A stretch of 11,051 nucleotides of DNA, from the NCBI GenBank assembly GCA_002404155.1, contig DHJC01000087.1, positions 1,506 to 12,556 of the forward strand. Direction: 5' to 3'. Below, piece by piece: positions 4,781 to 11,051 of this stretch (position 1 is the stretch's first letter; every line of letters begins with the position of its first letter). The notes beneath the pieces were generated by a model that did no database searches, had not been told where the DNA came from, and saw only the letters and a list, made by a program, of their open reading frames with translations. Origin of the DNA: Chloroflexi bacterium UBA4730 (GTDB lineage Bacteria > Chloroflexota > Limnocylindria > P2-11E). Made by a program: the position numbers and the translations under genes.

Positions 4781-7440
4781 ACATCGTGGCTACCCGCAAC
4801 CGCCCGCAGACCATCGCGTCATCGCGGCTCCTCGGAACGGTCGACGCGGTACGTACGGTCGCGTTCATTGGCGGCTGCGGCCTTCTCTTTTGGCAGTACG
4901 ACTTGGCACCTGTTGACTGGCTCTTCGGCATTGGGATCGTCGCGTCGATCCTGCTCTGGCTGCGCGGCCGACAGGCGTTCGACTTGGCGTGGCCGCAACC
5001 ACTCCTCGCTGCATTTCTCGGCGTGACTGCGATGGTGACCGCTGTCGCCGGTGGCTCGTCGCGCTTCCTTGTCACGACGATCTTCCTGGTCCTGGGTTCG
5101 CTTGCGTTGACGTCGGTGCTCCGCGGGAATGAACGACGCCGGCAGGCCACCGAGATGGCGATCATGGTTGGCGGGGCGCTCACTGTGGGCACCATCCTTA
5201 TCGAGGTGGTGTCCCGTCAGTTCGATTGGGCTTTCCTCGACTTCCTCAACCGCGAGTACCTGCAAAGCCAGGGATTGTTCAAGGATCCCAACGTGGCGGG
5301 TGGTTTCGTCGCCATCGTGTATCCGCTGGCTGCAGCCTGGGCGATGCGACGACCTAAGTACCGGATGCGCCTGGTCCTGCTCGTGACGGCGGTGTTCGCG
5401 TTCGGCGTGGTCTTCTCGTTCTCGCCAATGGCGCTGGCGATGTTCGTGATCGGCTACCTTGGCGTGGCGATCGCGCTCTGGATCTTCCACGAGCGACGAC
5501 TGCTCGCGGCGCTCGTGGCGGCAACGGTCGCCTCCCTGGTGCTCATCGTTGCCCTCGTCGGGATCGACAAGATTCCGCTGTACCGGTACGACCCGATCCA
5601 GGGGTATGACGAGAACGGGCGGCTCGTCGTCTGGGGTTTTGCCCTCCAGATGTTCCGCGAGGCACCGCTCGGGACAGGCGCCGGTTCCTTCGACGCTCGG
5701 TCACTTGCGATGTTTTCTTCGATCATTGACCCGCCCGCCAAGGCCGCGCCCGTCGCCGTCGCCGCTCCGGATACGGGACCGGAGTCACTGCCTGGCTTCC
5801 ACAGCCGCTGGGTGTCGCAGTCCGCCTATCCGACGCTCCGAGCCGGCGATCCCAGCGCACCGATCGTCATCACGTTGCGGAACACCGGGACGAAAACGTG
5901 GACCAAGGGGACGAGCGATCAGGCCGCCCTGGAGGTATCGGCGGGTGGCTTGCTCGTGGGCGAACCATCGCAGCCGGTCGCCGCGCTGCCCGGCCTCATC
6001 GATCTCAGCCGCACGACAATGGGTATCCGCTGGCCGACGGCGCAACGCGTCGCGATCCAAGAGGAGCAAACTGTCCCGCCGGGTGCGGTCGCGCGGTTCA
6101 TCTTCCAGATACGCGCGCCTCAGACGGCCGGCACCTACGTGTTGCCGCTGCATCCCGTCGTCGACTCGGTCGGCGCATTGGACGACGAGGGGATCCTCGT
6201 GCGGATCGCGGTCACTGGCTACCCGAATGAACGAGGGGCGTTGCCAGCCCCACCGGCCGGGACCGACGCCGCGCTCGTGGCAGCACCCTCAGGCTACAGC
6301 CTGCCGGCCGGAGCAATACGGGTTGCTAACAGCGCCGCGCTCATCTCGGCGCTCGAGGGCAGCGTCCCGCGAGACATCGTTCTCGCGGATGGTGTCTACG
6401 ACAACTCGGAGCCGTTCTACAACGTGACCGGCCACCGTTTGTACTCCGCGACGCTGGGCGGAGCCGTCCTACGCGCCGGGATCTCGATGGGCGGTAACTG
6501 GGGCGCCGGTGGTGGGCTCCTGCGGGGCCTCACGTTCGACGTCAGCGATCCGGCGAAGACTCTCGGGAACGCCATCGTTGCGGTGTGGGGCAGCGGCGCA
6601 GGCACGCGGATCCTGGACACCACCCTCAACGGCAATGGGATCGTTGGTTCCGCGGTCGTGGCGCGTCAAGTCGAGGGACTCGTCCTGGAACGCGTCCGGG
6701 CACGTAACGTCACCGATTTCGGGATCCTGGTCGACACGAATTCTTCGGGCGTCATCGTGGCGACCCCACCGCTCCTCAAAGACGTCGACGTGGCCGGCGT
6801 CGGCCTCGGTGCGCAAGCGGCGGCGGCTGGGCGCGCCGAGGCATGCTTGCGGGTCGGCAACACAGTCACGGTCCAGGGGGCCCAGCTGCGCTCCTGCTGG
6901 GCGGGCGTGTGGACCAGCGGGAACGTCGGCTCGTCGTTCGAACGAGTCGATATCGATGGCGCGCGCTTCGGGCTTTATCTCGATGGCGGCACGAAGGGCG
7001 CGACGTTCCGGGAATTGCGCCTCGGCCCGACCGTGGTCGGCGGCCTTCAGGCCACCGCAACCGGGATGGTGGCCATGGACTCCACGGGCCCTGGCGGATC
7101 CCAGGGGCCGACCGGATCCCTTCCCCCGGCCGCGACGACAGCGCCGCCGCTGACGGTCACGCCGTCGGCGGACAATTTCTATCTTCGCGCCGCGGTCGAG
7201 ACTGGAGCGATCGGATTCCTCGCGCTGCTGGCGTATCTGGCACTCCTTCTCGCATCCGCCATCAAGAGGTCCTCCCGCGTCTCCTGGCAATGGCCGCTTG
7301 CATTCGCGTTGGTGCTCATTGCCGGCTTGACGATCGACACAGTTCATTGGCGCGCACTCTGGATCTACGTGGCGGTGATCGCTGCGGCGATCGGACCACA
7401 GCAGGCCGCGCGCAGTCGTCGGCCGGGTCGGCCCAGGTGA
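4777..7440 (+). CDS. O-antigen ligase/polymerase-like membrane protein with inserted Ig-like and beta-helix domains
   Basis: The 887 residues begin with an N-terminal multi-pass membrane region (about 23-265) carrying the family-type GLFKDPNVAGG motif (166-176). The Wzy_C signature opens with GRLVVWGFALQMF (281-293) and PLGTGAGSF (297-305). In ordinary family members a short loop leads to the (H/D)N-x-YL motif; here that motif, DNFYLRAAVETGAIG, comes only at 799-813, followed by two or three C-terminal membrane segments. Residues about 310-797 are therefore an insertion in the large external loop. The insertion holds an NBR1-type Ig-like domain (about 340-480, with WVSQSAYPTL and NTGTKTW) and a right-handed parallel beta-helix (about 505-765) that opens like PL6/chondroitinase-B proteins (IVLADGVYDN), then a Gly/Pro/Thr linker. 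The catalytic-position His of WaaL is Asp799. The family joins lipid-linked glycans to acceptors outside the membrane; this substrate is unknown. It is coupled to the preceding gene by an ATGA overlap. Confidence 0.85.
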   Translation: MNIVATRNRPQTIASSRLLGTVDAVRTVAFIGGCGLLFWQYDLAPVDWLFGIGIVASILLWLRGRQAFDLAWPQPLLAAFLGVTAMVTAVAGGSSRFLVTTIFLVLGSLALTSVLRGNERRRQATEMAIMVGGALTVGTILIEVVSRQFDWAFLDFLNREYLQSQGLFKDPNVAGGFVAIVYPLAAAWAMRRPKYRMRLVLLVTAVFAFGVVFSFSPMALAMFVIGYLGVAIALWIFHERRLLAALVAATVASLVLIVALVGIDKIPLYRYDPIQGYDENGRLVVWGFALQMFREAPLGTGAGSFDARSLAMFSSIIDPPAKAAPVAVAAPDTGPESLPGFHSRWVSQSAYPTLRAGDPSAPIVITLRNTGTKTWTKGTSDQAALEVSAGGLLVGEPSQPVAALPGLIDLSRTTMGIRWPTAQRVAIQEEQTVPPGAVARFIFQIRAPQTAGTYVLPLHPVVDSVGALDDEGILVRIAVTGYPNERGALPAPPAGTDAALVAAPSGYSLPAGAIRVANSAALISALEGSVPRDIVLADGVYDNSEPFYNVTGHRLYSATLGGAVLRAGISMGGNWGAGGGLLRGLTFDVSDPAKTLGNAIVAVWGSGAGTRILDTTLNGNGIVGSAVVARQVEGLVLERVRARNVTDFGILVDTNSSGVIVATPPLLKDVDVAGVGLGAQAAAAGRAEACLRVGNTVTVQGAQLRSCWAGVWTSGNVGSSFERVDIDGARFGLYLDGGTKGATFRELRLGPTVVGGLQATATGMVAMDSTGPGGSQGPTGSLPPAATTAPPLTVTPSADNFYLRAAVETGAIGFLALLAYLALLLASAIKRSSRVSWQWPLAFALVLIAGLTIDTVHWRALWIYVAVIAAAIGPQQAARSRRPGRPR

Positions 7441-7492
7441 TCGTCGAGGGGGCCTTAGCGATGGTCACGTTCTGCTGGGCAGAGCTGGCCAG

Positions 7493-7636
7493 CTAGTTCG
7501 GAGTCGTAGCGCTATCGGCCTGCACCACGCAGGTCCCGGCGCCGCTGGAGCTGAAGCTGGCCGCACTGACGAAGGCGCCCTCTTTCGATCGACCCATCCA
7601 GACGAGGCGATGCCCGACCGGTGCCGTTACGCGCCA
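7493..7636 (-). pseudogene. unassigned coding-like tail after the kinase remnant
   Basis: This is an open stretch of 47 codons on the minus strand, between a TGA (7637-7639) and TAG (7493-7495), with GC-rich third positions like its neighbours. It reads VGHRLVWMGRSKEGAFVSAA, then a Ser/Gly/Thr-rich end with a single Cys. It has no start codon of its own near the TGA, is in the same frame as the shifted part of the kinase remnant, and does not resemble a kinase C-terminus. It could be the end of a small exported or pilin-like protein fused to the remnant by deletion; I do not recognise it. Confidence 0.25.
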
Positions 7637-8010
7637 TCATCCTTCTTCGCCGCTCTGAGCGACCCGGAACTCGGTCTCGAACGCCACACCGCTGGCGCTG
7701 AAGTCGACACGATCGAAAACGTCCCGCCGGACCCGCAACAGCGCCGGACCGGGAGCACCGTCGGGTCGCCCCGCACGTCGCACGCGGCGATGTCGTCGGA
7801 GAGGAGGCGATGCCCGGCGTTATGGAAAGCGCCCGAGAGCGTCGTCTTCCCGAAAGTTCCGGGGGCTCCCAGCAGGAGTCCGGCGCCGCCAACTTCCACG
7901 GATGCCGCGTGGATCGGGAGATAGCCCTACGACATGAAGCAGACCGTCGCTGGAGGACCCAGGACGAAGGTCTCCCACCAGGCAAGCAGCTCACTCCGAT
8001 GAGCGATACT
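7637..8010 (-). pseudogene. HPr-kinase-like P-loop protein, broken
   Basis: Similarity to HPrK-type kinases runs down the minus strand in one frame: FVLGPPATVCFMS, a TAG at 7924-7926, then GYLPIHAASVEVGGAGLLLG, the Walker A GAPGTFGKTT (7840-7869) and the kinase-typical AGHRLLSDDIAACDV. Near 7746-7756 one base appears lost (CCCGGTCC where CCCGGGTCC would keep the frame), after which the next frame continues sensibly as GPALLRVRRDVFDRVDF and AFETEF before a TGA at 7637-7639. The C-terminal part and anything before about 8010 are missing. Intact relatives occur beside nucleotidyltransferase genes in glycan and lasso-peptide clusters, where some phosphorylate the peptide. With a nonsense codon, a frameshift and two truncations this is very probably dead. 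It is convergent with the ligase gene ending at 7440. Confidence 0.7.
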
Positions 8011-8017
8011 CGATCTC

Positions 8018-9005
8018 GTGGTCGCTGAGCCCTCCCGCGACGCCGCTATCGCCGCGAACAGCTTGTGGAAGCTGGCGCGCCTGGGCACCGTACTCGCGCG
8101 AGCGAATGCCGCCGGAGTTCCGATCATCGTCCTGAAGGGCGCGGCGGTGCTGGGGCACGTCTTCGAGCTGCACGAGCGTCCGATGAACGACGTGGATCTT
8201 TTGATCCGCCCAGCCGATCGGGAGCGGCTCCTGGAGTGTCTCGCGCCGGAGGTCCGCTTGGCTGGAGAGTCGCCAGCTCTCGATCTCCTGCCACACGACC
8301 TATCCGGCGAATTCGGCGCTCTATTCGAAGGCCTGCCGCTCGACGTGCACACGAACCTCATGAACCGACCGTGGCTGCGGCGGGTCGTCGCGCTCGACGA
8401 GCGGGTCTCTGGGTCCGGGCGATCCCGGTCCAGGTCGCGGGCCAGTCGGCACTGGGGCTCTCGCCCGAGGATCAGATCCTCCACCTCGCCAGGCACGCCG
8501 TGCTGCACCACTCGAGTTGGGAACGCAGGGCCACCGAAGACGTGCGGCGGTTGATCCAACGAGACTCCATCGACTGGTCTCGCGTCTGCGAGCTCGCGAC
8601 ACAGCAACGACCGCGGACACCGACCTGGCTCCTGCTGGCGCAGCCGACCGTCGCTCCACTCGTCCCGGAGGCCGTCATCCGGTGGCTCCGGCCGGACGCC
8701 GCCGGACAGCGGCGGATCGGGCTGGCGACCCGCTTAGCCGGCACCGGCGACACGCGTTCGCGCCGATGTTCCTGACCGACCGCGCGGTCGATCCGGTCCG
8801 CGCCGCAATGGTCGCCCTGACCCCGCCGCACGGTTGGCTGCGCACGCGGTATCCGCGGCTGCCGGGAACGCCGCTACGAGCCGGGTGGCACGCGATGCGC
8901 GTTCTCAATTACTTGCTGGCCAAACTAGTCCGGCTTATCGCGACGAGTCGATCGCACACCCAAGGTCAACGGGATCAATCGGACGACATCGATCACGGTC
9001 ACTGA
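8018..9005 (+). pseudogene. nucleotidyltransferase (NTP_transf_5 type), two frameshifts
   Basis: Three successive frames together encode one protein. Frame A, from GTG 8018, gives the nucleotidyltransferase core: VLKG (38-41), MNDVDLLI with paired Asp58/Asp60 that would bind metal, and LDVHTNL with the third acidic residue Asp109. Around 8395-8410 the similarity jumps to a second frame (LWVRAIPVQVAG, ALGLSPEDQILHLARHAVLH) and between about 8730 and 8752 to a third (PMFLTDRAVDP, PPHGWLRTRYPRLPGTPLRA), which ends with TGA at 9003-9005. Each jump equals one lost base. Family members add nucleotides to unknown acceptors and often sit by HPrK-like and glycan genes. The N-terminus also looks shorter than usual. 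The shifts are not in long homopolymers, so genuine decay is more likely than sequencing error, though errors remain possible. Confidence 0.75.
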
Positions 9006-9108
9006 CTCGAGGCTCGTCGGTCGCGACGCCGCCGACGCGTTTGATCGCGACTGGGTCAGGCGGGCCCTCGTCTCGACCGTCGCCCTCAAGGCAGCCGGGC
9101 TCATCCTG

Positions 9109-11051
9109 GTGGTCGACGTCCTTGGCCTGCAAGCCTTCGACCTTCCCAAGTCCCTCTTCAGCCGGGCCTTGGAGTGGGCGCTCGCGGCGCTCATCGTGCT
9201 GGCACTCGCGCGCCACGGTTCCTGGATCCTGCCCCGTACGTGGCTGCATCTTCCCGTCGCCGGGTTTCTGCTCGCGAACCTCGTCTCGACGCTGTTCGCG
9301 CAAGACCCGCATCTGTCGATCTTCGGTGACCCGGACCGGCACCTCGGACTGACGTTCCTCCTCGACATGGCCATCCTCTACCTCGCGGTCGCCGTCGCGT
9401 ATCGCGCCCCGGCCGATTGGTTTGTTCTCGGCGGCGCGGTGCTCATCGCCGCGATCCTGATGATCCTTTACGCGACGGCGCAGTACGTCGGTCTCGATCC
9501 ACTGCGATGGACCGGACAGAATCGCCCGTTCAGCACGGTGGGGAACCCCGACATCCTCGGACACCTGCTCAGCGTCCTGTTCGGCCTCAGCCTCGGGCTG
9601 GCGGCCGCTCTTCGCGGTGGGGCAACCACAGCGAAGGTGCTCGCAGCCATTTCGCTGGCCGCCGCGCTCGCCGTGGCCACCCGCGGCGCTCTCCTCGGCA
9701 TCGGCGCTGCGGTGTTGGCCTTCCTGTTCGTACGCGCCCGCCTCGAACGCTCGACGGTGGCCGAGATCGTCCGGGTCACCGCGGCGATCCTGATACTGGT
9801 TGCCGCGGCGACGCCGTTCTTCGTCGGATCCCCGCTCGGTGTTCGCGCGAGAGACCTTCTCGATGAGACCGGGGGGAGCGGGCGCCTGCTGATCTGGGAT
9901 GCGGCGGTCCACGCGTCGGCGGAGCGGCCACTCCTCGGCTACGGCACTGACAGCTTCTCGGTCGCCTATCCGCGCTATCGGCAGCCTGGCAGCGCGGCGA
10001 TCCTGGGGCCTGGGGTCGCACAGAACTCCGCGCATAGCTGGCTGTTCCAAGCCCTCGCCACGACAGGGGTCATCGGCCTGACGGCGCTCGTCGCGATGAT
10101 CGTCAGTGGCAGCGTACTGCTGTGGCGTCAGGCGCTGAGAACGCCGATCGTCGGCGCGCCGCTCACGCTGGCCTGGAGCGCCTACTGGGTGAACGGGCTC
10201 GTTAGCGTCGGCTCGATCAGCGTCGACTGGATCCCTTGGGTGGCGCTGGGCTCCGTCGCGGCCCTCGCCGGCTCACGGCCGCAGGCCGCTCACTCAACCG
10301 CGCCCGCGCGCGCACTCCTCCGCGTGCTTGCGGTCGCGCTCGCCATCGCGGCCACGGCGGGGGCGCTGACCGGTGTCGACGCGTTCCGATCGAATCGGGA
10401 TAGCCTGCGCAGCCGCTCGGCGTGGCTCGCCGGAGATCAGGGGGCGGCCGTGACGTACGGCGCCGCCGCTTTGTCGGAGGACCCGGGCCCGGCCGATGAT
10501 TGGAACCGGCTGGGGTTAGCGCTCGATCTCGCTGGCCGTCCGGGCGAAGCCGCGCAGGCGTACGAACAGGCGGTCCAGCGATCTCCCCAGTCGCCGGCAT
10601 TCTGGTTCAACCTCGCCCGCAGCCGCGCGCGTTCGGGCCCAGCCGATGCGGATGCCGCGATCGCGGCCGCCGAATCTGCGGTCGCAAATGACCCGAATGA
10701 CGCGTGGACCCGGATCACGTTCGCTGAGATCGTCCTCGCGCTGGACCGTTGCGACGCGGCGTTGGGGTCGGCAGTCCGGGCGATCGAGCTATTCGCGAGC
10801 GAACCGCAGTACGACGAGTTGGCCGGCCGCGCAGCGCGCTGCGCGAAAGACCCGCGGCTCGCGCAGGATCAGCTGGCCCAAGCGCTGACGACGAAGGAGA
10901 GCGCGGTGCTGCTGTTGGCGCTGGCCGAACTCGAGCGGTCCGCTGGTGATCTCAACGGAGCGCGGAATCACACGTTGCGCGCGCTGGACCTGTCGGCTGG
11001 CAATGCAGCGGCATTCGAGCTGCTCCGCCAGATAGAACTAGATCGAGCGGC
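9109..11051 (+). CDS. O-antigen ligase-like membrane protein with C-terminal TPR region (partial, runs off the end)
   Basis: The frame is open to the window edge, giving at least 647 residues from the first possible start, GTG 9109. The protein-like sequence begins earlier, around 8998-9005 (VTDSRLVGRDAADAFDRDW), where no ATG, GTG or TTG exists; the codon before TDS is GTC, possibly a mutated GTG. Counting from 9109: many membrane segments to about residue 400, VGNPDILGHLLS near 144-155, the Wzy_C opening GRLLIWDAAV (258-267) and PLLGYGTDSF (274-283), then NSAHSWLFQALATTGVIG with His309 at the ligase catalytic position. After a last membrane segment (about 404-422), TPR-like repeats extend from about 463 to the end (DDWNRLGLALDLAGRPGEAA). 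This is the common ligase-TPR architecture. It probably transfers or polymerises lipid-linked glycan outside the membrane. It lies directly behind the broken nucleotidyltransferase. Confidence 0.8.
   Translation, partial: MVDVLGLQAFDLPKSLFSRALEWALAALIVLALARHGSWILPRTWLHLPVAGFLLANLVSTLFAQDPHLSIFGDPDRHLGLTFLLDMAILYLAVAVAYRAPADWFVLGGAVLIAAILMILYATAQYVGLDPLRWTGQNRPFSTVGNPDILGHLLSVLFGLSLGLAAALRGGATTAKVLAAISLAAALAVATRGALLGIGAAVLAFLFVRARLERSTVAEIVRVTAAILILVAAATPFFVGSPLGVRARDLLDETGGSGRLLIWDAAVHASAERPLLGYGTDSFSVAYPRYRQPGSAAILGPGVAQNSAHSWLFQALATTGVIGLTALVAMIVSGSVLLWRQALRTPIVGAPLTLAWSAYWVNGLVSVGSISVDWIPWVALGSVAALAGSRPQAAHSTAPARALLRVLAVALAIAATAGALTGVDAFRSNRDSLRSRSAWLAGDQGAAVTYGAAALSEDPGPADDWNRLGLALDLAGRPGEAAQAYEQAVQRSPQSPAFWFNLARSRARSGPADADAAIAAAESAVANDPNDAWTRITFAEIVLALDRCDAALGSAVRAIELFASEPQYDELAGRAARCAKDPRLAQDQLAQALTTKESAVLLLALAELERSAGDLNGARNHTLRALDLSAGNAAAFELLRQIELDRA

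Noticed and set aside
4407..5195. A 262-codon minus-strand frame
   Set aside because: It is antisense to membrane-protein coding sequence, with no recognisable domain or ribosome site.
5459..7496. Long alternative frames (both strands) across the Ig/beta-helix region
   Set aside because: All are Arg/Ser-rich shadows; the frame from 4777 has continuous domain similarity and sensible hydrophobic patterns.
8018..9005. Programmed frameshifting to express the nucleotidyltransferase
   Set aside because: Two separate shifts would be needed and neither site shows a slippery heptamer or a clear stimulatory structure.
8935..10050. A 371-codon open frame on the minus strand opposite the second ligase
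   Set aside because: Its translation is dominated by Arg, Glu, Asp and Gln in the pattern expected from the complement of hydrophobic GC-rich codons, and the plus strand encodes clear Wzy_C motifs.
1..11051. CRISPR arrays, rRNA or tRNA genes, and long direct repeats
   Set aside because: None were seen on reading both strands; only short GC-rich motif repeats expected from composition are present.

Overview
This is an 11 kb piece of a GC-rich bacterial chromosome from a cell-surface polysaccharide region that has been invaded and eroded. The GC-rich third codon positions, GTG starts and an Ig-like domain of the NBR1 type (common in Chloroflexota surface proteins) suggest an uncultured Chloroflexota lineage. 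A high-GC actinomycete-like host cannot be excluded; no 16S rRNA or tRNA gene is present to decide.

Layout. (a) 1-1256: an orphan TPR protein with an unrecognised N-terminal region, then a 361-base gap holding two strong hairpins. (b) 1618-2664: an intact non-hydrolysing UDP-GlcNAc 2-epimerase (wecB), which makes UDP-ManNAc for surface glycans. (c) About 2835-3611, minus strand: a mobile-element scar, made of the C-terminal end of an IS256/Mutator-type transposase directly against the C-terminal end of a tyrosine integrase. (d) 3612-3953 minus: a small stand-alone LuxR-type HTH regulator, divergent from the glycan genes. (e) 4025-7440 plus: a two-gene unit joined by an ATGA overlap. It consists of the membrane and Rossmann half of a polyprenyl glycosylphosphotransferase without its catalytic domain, then an 887-residue O-antigen ligase/polymerase-like protein. 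(f) 7493-9005: a decayed zone with an HPr-kinase-like gene (minus) carrying a nonsense codon and a one-base deletion, and a family-5 nucleotidyltransferase (plus) broken by two frameshifts. (g) 9109 to the window end: a second O-antigen ligase-like protein with a C-terminal TPR region, running off the edge; its start is unclear.

How the genes may work together: wecB supplies an activated amino sugar, and the two ligase/polymerase-like membrane proteins would join lipid-linked glycan to other glycan or protein. The HTH protein is placed to control the 4025-7440 unit. The kinase-like and nucleotidyltransferase remnants match gene types that accompany glycan clusters and lasso-peptide tailoring clusters, but here they look dead.

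The most unusual item is the 887-residue protein. The two halves of its Wzy_C ligase core are separated by about 490 residues containing an NBR1-type Ig-like domain and a right-handed beta-helix resembling polysaccharide lyases. That looks like a membrane glycan ligase with a built-in extracytoplasmic glycan-binding or glycan-cutting module.
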